Of a stretch of DNA of 64,000 nt, positions 45,798 to 55,118 are shown in pieces; positions within the stretch are counted from its first letter, which is position 1, and every line of letters begins with the position of its first letter. The notes beneath the pieces were generated by a model that did not search any database, was not told where the DNA came from, and saw nothing but the letters and a program-made list of their open reading frames with translations. A program made the position numbers and the translations under genes. This DNA is from Paenibacillus xylanilyticus (lineage in GTDB: Bacteria > Bacillota > Bacilli > Paenibacillales > Paenibacillaceae). The stretch covers positions 170,622-234,621 of the forward strand of contig NZ_JABMCB010000178.1 in the NCBI RefSeq assembly GCF_013359935.1, given 5' to 3'.

Positions 45798-46721
45798 CTA
45801 ATATTCAATATCACTTGAGAAATACTTGAACTGGATAACAGAAATGACGATGATAATGATCGCAAGTACGAAGGACTGTGCCGATGCCAATCCAAACTCG
45901 TAGAACTTAAACGCCGTTTCGTAGATCAGATAGGCAATTGTCGTTGTCGCAAAGTTGGGCCCGCCCTGTGTCATCAGATATACGGAGATGAATACTTGAA
46001 AAGACGTAATCACACCCGTCACGAGCAGATACAGCGTTGTTGGCTTAAGTAGCGGCCAGGTTATTTTGCTGAATTGGGTCCATCCACTGGCATGGTCAAT
46101 GTCTGCCGCTTCATACAGTGATTTTGGAATGCCACCCATCGCTGCAAGATACAGAATAATGCCTGCACCGTGCGATCCGAGCCAGTTCATCAGGATGAGT
46201 GAAAAGAGTGCCGTTCCCGATTGGCCCAGCCAGATCACCGGATCAAGTCCGAACAGACCGAGAAAGCGATTCAACAGCCCCGAATCGGTAGGATCAAAGA
46301 TCGCCAGCCACACGATGGAGATGGTTACTCCGGATGCTACAGCGGGCAAATACAATGTTGCTTTGAAAAAGGTCTGCCATTTGCTTTTCATCTGGAAGAT
46401 AAAATAGGACAGTACAAATGTAATGAGAATATTGACCGGTACCGTACCCACCGTGAAGATGATTGTATTTTTAATCGACTTCCAGAACGTTTCATCTTTT
46501 ACCAGACGCTCGTAATTATCCAATCCAACCCACGTTGAATTCATAATGTTATATTTCTGGAAGCTCATCACAAGAGCGGTCAGAACCGGATAGAGGGTGA
46601 AAATGAGAAACAGCAGGACAGGCGCCAAAATAAACAAATACGCCCACCCATAGTCTCGCCAAAGCCGGGCTACCCGGGAAGTCCGGGGCGCGGACGGTTT
46701 TGGCGCAAGGGCGGTCTGCAT
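45798..46721 (-). CDS. carbohydrate ABC importer permease (MalF-like)
   Basis: This 307-residue membrane protein has six segments and the EAA-type loop (LYEAADIDHASGWTQFSKIT, about 220-239). It partners the MalG-like subunit, whose start is 44 nt downstream. The ATG at 46721 follows GGAGAGGAGG. The substrate is inferred from neighbours. Confidence 0.9.
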   Translation of the reverse strand: MQTALAPKPSAPRTSRVARLWRDYGWAYLFILAPVLLFLIFTLYPVLTALVMSFQKYNIMNSTWVGLDNYERLVKDETFWKSIKNTIIFTVGTVPVNILITFVLSYFIFQMKSKWQTFFKATLYLPAVASGVTISIVWLAIFDPTDSGLLNRFLGLFGLDPVIWLGQSGTALFSLILMNWLGSHGAGIILYLAAMGGIPKSLYEAADIDHASGWTQFSKITWPLLKPTTLYLLVTGVITSFQVFISVYLMTQGGPNFATTTIAYLIYETAFKFYEFGLASAQSFVLAIIIIVISVIQFKYFSSDIEY

Positions 46722-46770
46722 GGCGAATCCTCCTCTCCTAATCATGGTGGTTTTGCGTTTGCGTTATGTT

Positions 46771-48123
46771 TTATTGTCCGAACATCTGCTGGCCTTTACT
46801 TTTGAAGTCTTCTGCAATTTGTTCCGGTGTCTTCTCTCCTGAGAACAGAGCCTGAATATTCGGCTTTACAACCTGCTCCTTGAACTGCTTTTGCTGCGAG
46901 GCTTTGTCGATGTCCAGCTCCAGCACAACCGGCATGGCAATATTTTCGGCCATCACTTTCGCAGCATCCAGATTGTCCGGTTGACCCAGTTCTTTCCCTT
47001 CAAACAGGTCAACTTGGGACTGTCTTACGAATGGGAGCGCCAGTTCATTGGCAGAGTTCCCGGCTTTCGCACCACTCAGTGCCTCCATGACCAGGAACGT
47101 ATTCCTGGCATGCTGTTCGCCTTTGTCCTTCTTCTGTTTGAAGGCTACGTACCCTTCGCCACCCATCGTTGATGCTGCAGATTGATCGTCACTGTGCGGT
47201 ACAGGCAGCAGGACAAAATCGATTTTCTCTCCCTGCACTTTGCCATCATCAATATCCTTGTTACGGTTCTGAATCATCACATCATAATAAGGAATGGCTT
47301 TGGAGATCATCGCTGTTTCACCCGCATAAAACATATCCGTCCGTTTCGCCGGGGCAATCGCTGCTGTTTCCTTTGGCATATAACCTTGATCCATCAGATT
47401 TTTGATGAAAGAGAGTGTATCCAGAATCCGTCCATCATTCCATTGGAACGTACCGTCTTTGTCGAGGACGTCGATCATGCCGTTATTACGGGAGAGCATT
47501 TCAATGAAATCAAGTGAAGTGCCGTCAGTAACGAGTGCGTACTGCTTAGCTCCACTATCCAGCGTTTTGGTCAGCTTGGCAGCTGCTTCATTGAATTCGG
47601 ACCAGGTCCAGCCATTTTGCTGAATGGACTTCCAGTCAATGCCGGCTTCCTCCAGAATGCGTTTGTTACCACCCCATGCCCATTGGAATTGATATAGAGG
47701 CAAGCCGTACTGTTTGCCCTGGATCTGTCCCAGTTCCAGTGTACCTGGCAGATAATCTTCCTTAATCTCAGGAGTCAGGTAGCTGTCCAGTTCGAGCGCC
47801 AGCCCTGTATTTACGTACGTTCCGTCCACACTGTGAAAGTACAGATCCGGCGGGTTCCCCGCATTCAGAGCAACATCGAATTTTTTCGGCCCTTCCGCCC
47901 AGGAGAGCATCTCCGTCTTCACGGTAATGTTTGGGTGTTCCTTATTGAAATCGGCAATCAGATCTTTTAGTTCGTCTTCATAAGTTCCATGCACCGGGTA
48001 GGTCCATACCGTTACTGTATCCTCCGCATTCGGATCGTCCGAAGCAGCACCTCCACTGTTCCCACAGGCCGTAACCCAGACCATCATCAACAGCATTGCC
48101 CATACCAGACTCTTCTTTTTCAT
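46771..48123 (-). CDS. sugar ABC importer substrate-binding lipoprotein
   Basis: This 450-residue protein has a lipoprotein signal (lipobox VTAC, cysteine at 20) and the family 1 binding-protein layout (TVWTYPVHGTYEDELKDLIA near the start of the mature part). It captures the sugar outside the membrane for the two permeases that follow on the same strand. The long-standing NagZ/NamZ/MurQ context suggests MurNAc or a muropeptide sugar. Confidence 0.9.
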   Translation of the reverse strand: MKKKSLVWAMLLMMVWVTACGNSGGAASDDPNAEDTVTVWTYPVHGTYEDELKDLIADFNKEHPNITVKTEMLSWAEGPKKFDVALNAGNPPDLYFHSVDGTYVNTGLALELDSYLTPEIKEDYLPGTLELGQIQGKQYGLPLYQFQWAWGGNKRILEEAGIDWKSIQQNGWTWSEFNEAAAKLTKTLDSGAKQYALVTDGTSLDFIEMLSRNNGMIDVLDKDGTFQWNDGRILDTLSFIKNLMDQGYMPKETAAIAPAKRTDMFYAGETAMISKAIPYYDVMIQNRNKDIDDGKVQGEKIDFVLLPVPHSDDQSAASTMGGEGYVAFKQKKDKGEQHARNTFLVMEALSGAKAGNSANELALPFVRQSQVDLFEGKELGQPDNLDAAKVMAENIAMPVVLELDIDKASQQKQFKEQVVKPNIQALFSGEKTPEQIAEDFKSKGQQMFGQ

Positions 48124-48299
48124 CCCTTCATCTCCTTTGCGGGTCTTTCCCGATTATTCCTTTGCCAACTTGCTACCCCTTTGAGATCTTCCAACATGAA
48201 ATGATGAACCACTCTTACCGTGTGGCAGTAAGGAACCGCACCTCCCTGTAGACCGGACCTGGCAGTACGCAGGCTCAATCACTTAAATGCAATATTAAC

Positions 48300-48314
48300 G
48301 TCAACTTAGTTGAC
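48300..48314. promoter_or_regulatory. palindrome in divergent mur region
   Basis: GTCAACTTAGTTGAC is a perfect 15-base inverted repeat flanked on both sides by ATTAACG. It lies in the 354-nt gap (48124-48477) between the importer and murK. It is a candidate operator and contains TTAGTTGA, also seen near the ATPase gene. Confidence 0.5.
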
Positions 48315-48410
48315 ATTAACGGTATTAAATCCTTCCAAAATTGTAGATTGAGTTCATTATATGAGCTGTGAAATAAAAATTCAACATTATTTTTTAACAT
48401 AAAATTTAAT

Positions 48411-48439
48411 TTTACTTTTTCATTTCATGCCTCTATACT
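48411..48439 (+). promoter_or_regulatory. sigma-A promoter of murK-murQ
   Basis: TTTACT and TATACT separated by 17 nt, about 38 nt before the murK start. TGAAAT-type half-sites lie just upstream. I see no other feature in 48124-48477 apart from the palindrome at 48300. Confidence 0.6.
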
Positions 48440-48477
48440 ATGTAAAAAGAAAACCTAAGCAAGCGAGGTGAGCCACG

Positions 48478-49440
48478 TTGCGAGTATATGCAGGCATTGA
48501 TGGAGGCGGTACCAATACTGATGCAGCAATCATTTCCGATACAGGCACAATTCTCGCCAGGTTCAGCGGTGGTCCGACCAATCCTCACAGCGTACTGCCT
48601 GAACAGGCCATTTCAGAACTGCGGCGGGTGTTGGATGAGCTGTTTAACCTAAGAAGTGATTTATTGACAAATTGTGAAGGTATATGTCTTGGTATGTCAG
48701 GTGTTGATAGTGCACAGGAGAGGCAGATGATTGCTGAAGCCGTAAATGATCATATGAAACACATTCGTCTTCAGGATATGGAGGCCTGTCCAGTTTGGGT
48801 GGTATCTGAGGGTGAGATCGCCCTTATGGCCACACTGGGGCATACACATGGGGTCTTATGCATATCCGGTACAGGATCCATCGTGTACGGGTTCACCCCG
48901 AAGGGGGAACGATACCGCGCTGGAGGCTGGGGGCATCTTCTTGGGGATGAAGGCAGTGGTTATCGCATTGGACAACGGGCACTTCAAGCGGTTATGCAGA
49001 GTCATGATGGCATTCTTCCCCCAACCGAGTTAACTCCACTCATTCTGCAAGAGCTGGGTTTGCACACTGCCACTGAGCTGAAAAAGAAAGTCTACCAATC
49101 CGGCTGGGGAAAGTCCGATACTGCATCTATTGCCCGTATTGCGATTGAAGCTGGTGATCACGGCGACTCGGTTGCCAGGATAATCATTACGGATGAAGCG
49201 GGACAGCTGGCGAATACAGCCAAAGCTTTGATCGCCCGCCATATCACGTTCGAATCCGCTCAGGTCGCCCTGTCAGGGTCACTGTTCCGTCACTCTGCAT
49301 TGTTCCGCAGCGAATTTATACACAAACTATCAGCATCTTATGGTGAGCTCGGCTTTGTCCACCGTGCGGATGCCCCTTCTCCGGCGGTAGGTGCGGCACA
49401 GCTGGCAAGGCTGCGTCGTTCCCTTCATGGATCATTTTGA
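48478..49440 (+). CDS. murK: N-acetylmuramic acid/N-acetylglucosamine kinase (MurK)
   Basis: This 320-residue BadF/BcrA-type ASKHA kinase has the phosphate-1 motif YAGIDGGGTNTDAAI (about 4-18), VLCISGTGSIVYG (phosphate-2) and GWGHLLGDEGSGYRIG. MurK of Clostridium phosphorylates MurNAc and GlcNAc at O6. That makes sense here: sugar brought in by an ABC importer is unphosphorylated and must be activated before MurQ. Start is TTG at 48478, 6 nt after GAGGTGA. The murQ gene follows after 22 nt. Confidence 0.88.
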   Translation: MRVYAGIDGGGTNTDAAIISDTGTILARFSGGPTNPHSVLPEQAISELRRVLDELFNLRSDLLTNCEGICLGMSGVDSAQERQMIAEAVNDHMKHIRLQDMEACPVWVVSEGEIALMATLGHTHGVLCISGTGSIVYGFTPKGERYRAGGWGHLLGDEGSGYRIGQRALQAVMQSHDGILPPTELTPLILQELGLHTATELKKKVYQSGWGKSDTASIARIAIEAGDHGDSVARIIITDEAGQLANTAKALIARHITFESAQVALSGSLFRHSALFRSEFIHKLSASYGELGFVHRADAPSPAVGAAQLARLRRSLHGSF

Positions 49441-49462
49441 AAGAGATAAGGAGGCCATACTG

Positions 49463-50368
49463 ATGAATCACATGCTTAACTCATTGTTAACCGAACAGCC
49501 GAATCCGCAGACGGATCATATAGATGAACTGCCATCGGCAGCGATTATGGAACTGATTAATAGAGAAGATCAACGGATTGCCGAATTGATTCAACCGCTT
49601 ATCCCTGTGATAGCCCAGGCTGCGGATCGGATTGTAGAGGCTTTTCAACTGGGCGGGCGGCTGTTCTATGTCGGTGCAGGCACCAGTGGGAGATTGGGCA
49701 TCCTTGATGCTTCCGAGTGCCCACCGACCTATGGAACGCCCCCTTCCATGGTGCAGGGCATTATTGCAGGCGGTTTTCGGGCCGTGAAGGATCCTGTGGA
49801 AGGAGCCGAAGATAGTGAATCGCAAGGGGCCTCCGATCTGGATGAGCATGGCCTGAACAATAACGATGTTGTGGTAGGCATTGCAGCCAGCGGGCGAACA
49901 CCCTATGTGCTCGGAGCAATGAAACATGCGAGGGAAAAAGGGGCGGCTGTCATCAGCCTGAGCAACAATGCAGGCACACCGATGACACTCCTGGCTGATG
50001 TGAGTATTGAAGCGGTGATGGGCCCGGAAGTAGTGATGGGTTCAACACGGATGAAGGCAGGCAGCGCACAGAAAATGATTCTGAACATGCTGACTACGAC
50101 AGCCATGATCCGTCTGGGCAAAGTCTACCGGAACTTCATGGTCGATCTGAACCCTTCCAACGAGAAGCTTGTCCACCGGGCCAAACGCATGATCCACCTT
50201 GCCACCGGAGCGAATCAAACCGATATAGAGCAAGCCTTCGCTGCGGCCGGCGGGCATGTAAAAACGGCAATCGTTATGCTAATGGCAAACGTAGATGCAT
50301 CGGAAGCCCAGCGGAGACTGGATCTGGCTGACGGCTTCGTCCGTACAGCCATTGCAGAATCTTCCTGA
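49463..50368 (+). CDS. murQ: N-acetylmuramic acid 6-phosphate etherase (MurQ)
   Basis: This 301-residue SIS-domain enzyme splits the lactyl ether of MurNAc-6-phosphate to give GlcNAc-6-phosphate and D-lactate. The family blocks FYVGAGTSGRLGILDASECP (about 67-86), GIASGRTPYVLG-like GIAASGRTPYVLGAMKHA, and GSTRMKAGSAQKMILNMLTT are all present. The ATG at 49463 follows AAGGAGG; longer frames have no site. It is co-transcribed with murK. Confidence 0.95.
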   Translation: MNHMLNSLLTEQPNPQTDHIDELPSAAIMELINREDQRIAELIQPLIPVIAQAADRIVEAFQLGGRLFYVGAGTSGRLGILDASECPPTYGTPPSMVQGIIAGGFRAVKDPVEGAEDSESQGASDLDEHGLNNNDVVVGIAASGRTPYVLGAMKHAREKGAAVISLSNNAGTPMTLLADVSIEAVMGPEVVMGSTRMKAGSAQKMILNMLTTTAMIRLGKVYRNFMVDLNPSNEKLVHRAKRMIHLATGANQTDIEQAFAAAGGHVKTAIVMLMANVDASEAQRRLDLADGFVRTAIAESS

Positions 50369-50414
50369 CAGGACACGAAGTGTACCGTGTAGCTCGCGTA
50401 TCTTATTTATTGGC

Positions 50415-50452
50415 AGGAGCCGGACATTGAGCCAGGCTCCTTTAATTTTTTT
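50415..50452 (+). terminator. terminator of murK-murQ
   Basis: AGGAGCC pairs with GGCTCCT, then TTAATTTTTTT. Confidence 0.85.
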
Positions 50453-50478
50453 ACATTGTTGATCTATATTCACCCATT

Positions 50479-50515
50479 AAAAAATCCCTTCTGTTCAATA
50501 CAGTAAGGGATTTTC
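50479..50515 (-). terminator. terminator of murR
   Basis: On the minus strand AAAATCCCTTACTGT pairs with ACAGAAGGGATTTT, then T's. Confidence 0.85.
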
Positions 50516-50520
50516 TCGCT

Positions 50521-51369
50521 TCATTTATGTTCCAGGATAGCTTGACGGCTCTTCTCCAAATATTCAACAGACTGGTTGTAGTCCCGGCTGGCAATCGCCA
50601 GGTACAGAATATCGATTACATTCAGCTGCGCAATCCGCGACGATGTTGCTCCACTTCGGATATCGCTTTCGGTGGAAGTTATCTTTAAGGGTACATCTGC
50701 CAAACCACTGAGTGTGTTGCTGCCCCACTTGGTAATACTGATTGTCGCAGCCCCGCCTTCGCGAGCATGCTTCAGACAGGAGATTACGTTTGAAGTTTCT
50801 CCAGAATAGGAGATACATACAACGGCATCATCTTCACGAAGCGTCGTTGAGGAGGAGATCTGCATATGCGGATCAGCGAACGAAAAGCTTGTGCGATTGA
50901 TTCGCATGAACTTGTAATGTGCGTCCAGCGCAATCAGGTTGGAAGCCCCTACTCCATAGAAAAAAATCCGTTTCGCCCGGTGCAGCGCATCAACAGCTTC
51001 CTCAACCAGGCGTGGGTCCAAAATATGAACCGTATCCTTCACCGACTGAATATTATTAGCGGATACGTGCTGGATGATGCTCTCCATGGAGTCCTGGGGG
51101 CGAATCTCTGTATATTGATATTGTTCACCCGTCTGTAAATCTCCGGCAATTTTCAGCTTCAACTCCTGAAACCCCGATACCCCTAATGATTTGCAGAGGC
51201 GGATAATGGCAGCAGGGCTGCCCCCGCTCCGTTCGGACAGCTGCGCCACTGAAGACTGAACCGTCTCTTGCGGATGATCGAGAATATATGCCCCGATCTT
51301 TCGTTCCGATGGAGTCAGGTCATCCATTAATGCGCGTAAACGTACAAGTCCACCTTTCATGCCTTCCAT
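50521..51369 (-). CDS. murR: MurR/RpiR-family regulator
   Basis: This 282-residue protein has an RpiR-type HTH (about 1-77, with GSPAAIIRLCKSLGVSGFQE) and a C-terminal SIS domain (about 120-250: IFFYGVGASNLIALDAHY, VVCISYSGETSNVI) that would bind a sugar phosphate such as MurNAc-6-P. It lies convergent to murQ and upstream of neither, so it probably acts on the mur promoters in this window. I chose the ATG at 51369 with AAAGG upstream; a GTG (51378) and a later ATG (51360) are alternatives. Confidence 0.88.
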   Translation of the reverse strand: MEGMKGGLVRLRALMDDLTPSERKIGAYILDHPQETVQSSVAQLSERSGGSPAAIIRLCKSLGVSGFQELKLKIAGDLQTGEQYQYTEIRPQDSMESIIQHVSANNIQSVKDTVHILDPRLVEEAVDALHRAKRIFFYGVGASNLIALDAHYKFMRINRTSFSFADPHMQISSSTTLREDDAVVCISYSGETSNVISCLKHAREGGAATISITKWGSNTLSGLADVPLKITSTESDIRSGATSSRIAQLNVIDILYLAIASRDYNQSVEYLEKSRQAILEHK

Positions 51370-51484
51370 CCGCTCCACCTTTCCGTACTTTGTTCATGTA
51401 CAAGCATTTTATCCTATAATTCCACCTGAGTCTAATTGACTAACCCTGTGTTCCACTTTCTGTTAATGGGCCATACCAGGGTGA

Positions 51485-52711
51485 CTACAGCGTAAGCGCA
51501 CCGGAGATGACTGAATGCTTTGCTCCAGTGACTGAGGGGAGTGTATTCGTTCTTCCCATCAACGCTTCATGTCCCAGGAGTGCAAATCCGATAGCTTCCC
51601 TGGCATCATCCGGTATGCCGTAGTCCGTGGTCCGCTCCAGTCGAATGCCTTCCGGAAGTCGTCCTTGAATCATCTTCATTAGTGTGACATTCGATGTCCC
51701 CCCACCGCAAGCCAGCATGGCCGAGATCGGTACATTCGGTAGTACAAAGTCCTCCACAGCCCGCACAATGGTCTCCGCAGTCAAACAGGTGGCCGTAGCC
51801 AGGGTATCTTCCAGGGATAAAGAACGGGCAGCGGCCATTTCCATCAAATGCTCGGCATAAGCGGCACCATATACTTCCCGTCCAGTACTTTTGGGAGGAA
51901 TTCTTTTGAAATAATCATCCTCCAGATACATCTCCACCAGACTCTGATCGGGTTTCCCCATGGCGGCAAAGCTTCCATCTGGGTCATAATGCTGTCTTCC
52001 ATTCGTTGCCTTTCGCACAATCGCATCCATCACCATATTTCCCGGACCTGTATCAAAAGCAGAGATGCCTTCATGGGATGACGCAGCTGGAAGCACCGTT
52101 ACATTGCCGATGCCGCCGATATTCTGCACCAGCCGTCCTTCCTTCGAACTCCGAAACATTAGAGCATCGGCATATGGCGTGAGAGGTGCTCCCTCCCCTC
52201 CCGCAGCCATATCCCTTGCCCGCAGGTTGCCGATCACCGGCAGCCCGGTCCGTTCCCGCACAACAGCAGATTCACCGATTTGCAGTGTGGATGCCACTTC
52301 AAGGTTTCCCTCGGGCCCGGGAAATGCTGTCGCAACGGGTGAATGCCATATCGTCTGCCCGTGCATGCTGATCGCATCCACTTGTCCAGGCGGGATGCCT
52401 GCCGAACGAATCAATTTCATGACACTGTGTGCGTACCACTCCGATATGCCAAAGTGTGCCTTCGTCAGGTCATCCACTCTCGCTGTCTCTGGGGAACACA
52501 GTCGAATCATCACTTCCCTCAGCTCATTCGAGTATGGAATACAGACGAAATCCATCAGACTGATTTTTTCTATTCCCCCGCTGTCATCCGTAAGAATACG
52601 GACCAGAGCTGCATCCGTCCCATCAAGAGACGTTCCTGACATCAGCCCTATGATGTAATGCTCCCGCTTCAATCGGTACTGTTCCCACATTGGATAGCTG
52701 CCTGTATCCAT
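51485..52711 (-). CDS. anmK: anhydro-N-acetylmuramic acid kinase (AnmK)
   Basis: This 408-residue ASKHA-fold kinase starts its core with YIIGLMSGTSLDGTDAALV (about 19-37), the AnmK signature, and carries SMHGQTIWHSP, GNLRARDMAAGGEGAPLTPYAD in parts, and AFDTGPGNMVMDA. It hydrates and phosphorylates 1,6-anhydroMurNAc to MurNAc-6-phosphate, feeding MurQ. The ATG at 52711 follows AGGAGG at good distance. It has its own strong promoter. Confidence 0.92.
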   Translation of the reverse strand: MDTGSYPMWEQYRLKREHYIIGLMSGTSLDGTDAALVRILTDDSGGIEKISLMDFVCIPYSNELREVMIRLCSPETARVDDLTKAHFGISEWYAHSVMKLIRSAGIPPGQVDAISMHGQTIWHSPVATAFPGPEGNLEVASTLQIGESAVVRERTGLPVIGNLRARDMAAGGEGAPLTPYADALMFRSSKEGRLVQNIGGIGNVTVLPAASSHEGISAFDTGPGNMVMDAIVRKATNGRQHYDPDGSFAAMGKPDQSLVEMYLEDDYFKRIPPKSTGREVYGAAYAEHLMEMAAARSLSLEDTLATATCLTAETIVRAVEDFVLPNVPISAMLACGGGTSNVTLMKMIQGRLPEGIRLERTTDYGIPDDAREAIGFALLGHEALMGRTNTLPSVTGAKHSVISGALTL

Positions 52712-52767
52712 TATTTCCAACCTCCTGTCAGACTTCATGTACACGTCACCCTGCCATAATTTCACCC

Positions 52768-52812
52768 AGTATATGATATAAAATTTCACAAGTCAATTAT
52801 TATATGAAATTT
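52768..52812 (-). promoter_or_regulatory. anmK promoter overlapped by TGAAATTT inverted repeat
   Basis: On the minus strand TTGACT (52796-52791), 17 nt and TATACT (52773-52768) make a near-ideal promoter. AAATTTCA (52781-52788) and TGAAATTT (52805-52812) flank the -35 box with 16 nt between, like an RpiR/MurR operator. The rest of the 52712-53037 gap is AT-rich, with a TATATAATG stretch near 52930 that may serve the amidase gene. Confidence 0.65.
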
Positions 52813-53037
52813 AATTACAAAAGTCTGTCTATCGTATGCAGACCCCTTCCTATTCAGCGAAGATTAAGCACCATCCATTAATAAATAAATTAAATAAAGC
52901 AATAAAAGAAACATTTTTACAATTCTGCTGTTTATATAATGTAGTTAAATTTTGGGAGAGAAATTGTCACTCACGGATTCGTTGTCTTGAAATTGATGTC
53001 GGTGAAGTTACAAGCTCTAATATTGTAGAGGTGTATA

Positions 53038-54453
53038 ATGAAGAAACCCATTTTTCTCATGTTTTTGAGCCTGTTTTTTCTATTCTTATTTTCTACTCAG
53101 GGAAACGCCGCTGCCAATACGTCTAAAATCTTCTTGAATGGAGAGGAATTATCTCTCCCGCATGATGTTCAGGTGACCATCGTGAATAAGAACGTCATGA
53201 TTCCAATCCGAGTTGTTGCGGAAAATCTGGAGTTCGATGTCGATTGGAATCAACAAGCCCGTCAGGTAAAAATTCAGCAAAACGACAAAGTGATTTCACT
53301 AAACGTTGATCAGAAGCAAGCCACAGTTGCTGATAAACAGGTTACCCTGAATACAGCTCCGCAAATTTTAAACAAAACGCTGGTGGTGCCCATTCGGTTT
53401 GTCAGTGAACAGATGGGACTTAGCGTAAAGTGGAACAACCAAGAGAAGATCGTATACTTAACCGACACCAGTAAAGGGACCGATGGAGCGCCAGGCGATG
53501 ATTCAGGAGATAGCGATACCATCTCGTTAACCCATGTGACCGACATCATTTTTGCCGATAATCAGTTGGTTGTGTCCATGGATGGAAAAAAAGTGCTGCC
53601 CGTGATAACCACCTTGAAGAACCCGGATCGACTGGTTGTGGATTTGCCTGGTACGGTCTTTGGTGATATGACGCAACCACTTGATCAAGGGTTGAATGGC
53701 AAACTGGACGTTAGCGGATATCCCAATGTAACGGAAGTAAGATATTCCCTTTTTAAACGGGATCCCGGACAAGTCCGGATTGTTGTTGAGTTGAACAATG
53801 TGAAAGACGTACAGTTCGAACAAAACGTAATTGCCGACAAGCTGCTTATCGATCTGAACGTTTCGGGAGACAACGTCACACCCGTGCCAGTGACTCCCGT
53901 CCTCGATACTGGACGTAAAGTCGTCGTCATTGATCCAGGTCACGGGGGCAGTGACCCAGGGACAATCAGTATCACGGGCAAACCAGAGAAGGACTACGTT
54001 CTGGCAATAGCGCTAAAAGTACAAGCTCTCCTGCTCAACGAGCCGGATATTGAATTGGTCATGACACGTGACACTGATATCTACCCTACACGTTCCGAGC
54101 GCGTTCAACTGGCGAATCAGTTAAATGCGGATGTGTTTGTCTCCATACACGGCAACAGTGTAACGTCTTCACCTCAGGCATCAGGTACAGAAACATATTA
54201 TTATCAGCGAACCGGCAGCAAGGACCTGGCCAATATTATTCATCAACGCTTGGTGAAAGCTTTGGGATTCAAAGATAGAGGCGTCAAGAATGGCAGCTTG
54301 CAGGTGATTCGGGAAACGACCATGTCAGCTGTGCTCCTGGAAATTGGTTTCCTGAGCAATGCTGCCGAAGAGAAAGCCATGTCATCCGAGGAAGTTCAGA
54401 CGAAGGCTGCACAAGCGATAGTGGATGGAATCAAGGAATATCTAGGGATATGA
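53038..54453 (+). CDS. N-acetylmuramoyl-L-alanine amidase with stalk and AMIN domains
   Basis: This 471-residue exported wall hydrolase has a signal peptide (about 1-25), a copper-amine-oxidase-N-like stalk domain (MIPIRVVAENL; VVPIRFVSEQMGL; about 28-145), an AMIN domain (about 165-285, with PDRLVVDLPG) and a zinc amidase_3 domain (about 300-470). The zinc and catalytic residues lie in VIDPGHGGSDPG, VSIHGNS and LLEIGFLSN. It cuts the MurNAc-L-Ala bond of peptidoglycan. AGAGGTG precedes the ATG by 4 nt. The GerMN lipoprotein gene follows at once. Confidence 0.92.
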   Translation: MKKPIFLMFLSLFFLFLFSTQGNAAANTSKIFLNGEELSLPHDVQVTIVNKNVMIPIRVVAENLEFDVDWNQQARQVKIQQNDKVISLNVDQKQATVADKQVTLNTAPQILNKTLVVPIRFVSEQMGLSVKWNNQEKIVYLTDTSKGTDGAPGDDSGDSDTISLTHVTDIIFADNQLVVSMDGKKVLPVITTLKNPDRLVVDLPGTVFGDMTQPLDQGLNGKLDVSGYPNVTEVRYSLFKRDPGQVRIVVELNNVKDVQFEQNVIADKLLIDLNVSGDNVTPVPVTPVLDTGRKVVVIDPGHGGSDPGTISITGKPEKDYVLAIALKVQALLLNEPDIELVMTRDTDIYPTRSERVQLANQLNADVFVSIHGNSVTSSPQASGTETYYYQRTGSKDLANIIHQRLVKALGFKDRGVKNGSLQVIRETTMSAVLLEIGFLSNAAEEKAMSSEEVQTKAAQAIVDGIKEYLGI

Positions 54454-54488
54454 AATATAACGTTATACCAATCGAAGGATGTGATCTA

Positions 54489-55052
54489 TTGAAACGAAAG
54501 ATGGGATACGTACTACTTTTCTCGTTCATTCTGATGATTGCAGTGGGGTGCGCGCAGAAGCCAGTGAGTGAATCCGGGACGAATGAGCCCAAACAATCCG
54601 GAAGCGTACAGCCTCCCAATAATAGTGGGACTCAGGTTGAACCGAACAAGGAGCAGAAGCAAACCGTTGAAGTATTCTTTGCCGATACACAGGTGTTGGA
54701 ACTGAAAAAAAGAGAAGTTGAGCTGGCATTCGCAGATAACGTCGACGCCGACAAATACAAAAAAACATTCGAAGCCCTGCAAAATAACGATGATGCACAG
54801 CTCGTCTCTCTATGGGAAAAGGTTGAATTGCTGTCTATCGAATTTGCTGAGGACACAGTGACATTGGATGTTCATATCCCGGATGAAGCCAAGCTGGGCA
54901 CCAGTGGAGAATTGCTGGCGTTGGAAGCTTTGACTACAACGATGTTTCAATTTGATGAAGTCAAACGTCTGGATGTGCTGGTGGATGGTGAAGCCGTAGA
55001 TAGCTTAATGGGGCATTCGGAACTGGAGCATCCCATTCAACGGGAATCATAG
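54489..55052 (+). CDS. GerMN-domain lipoprotein
   Basis: This 187-residue lipoprotein has a lipobox ending AVGC (cysteine about 21), a Ser/Pro/Asn-rich linker and one GerMN domain (about 55-175: VEVFFADTQVLEL to EVKRLDVLVDG). GerM-type domains occur in spore-formation and germination proteins and often lie beside amidases, as here. Start is TTG 54489, 7 nt after AAGGATG; a longer frame from 54450 overlaps the amidase stop but lacks a site. Confidence 0.82.
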   Translation: MKRKMGYVLLFSFILMIAVGCAQKPVSESGTNEPKQSGSVQPPNNSGTQVEPNKEQKQTVEVFFADTQVLELKKREVELAFADNVDADKYKKTFEALQNNDDAQLVSLWEKVELLSIEFAEDTVTLDVHIPDEAKLGTSGELLALEALTTTMFQFDEVKRLDVLVDGEAVDSLMGHSELEHPIQRES

Positions 55053-55069
55053 TTCATAATAAACAAATG

Positions 55070-55095
55070 AAAAGGACGTCCCCAGAGACGTCCTC
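55070..55095 (-). terminator. terminator of the MBL/ABC operon
   Basis: AGGACGTC pairs with GACGTCCT; on the minus strand it is followed by TTTTCATTTG. Confidence 0.7.
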
Positions 55096-55118
55096 AACTG
55101 ATACGATACTACAATAGC

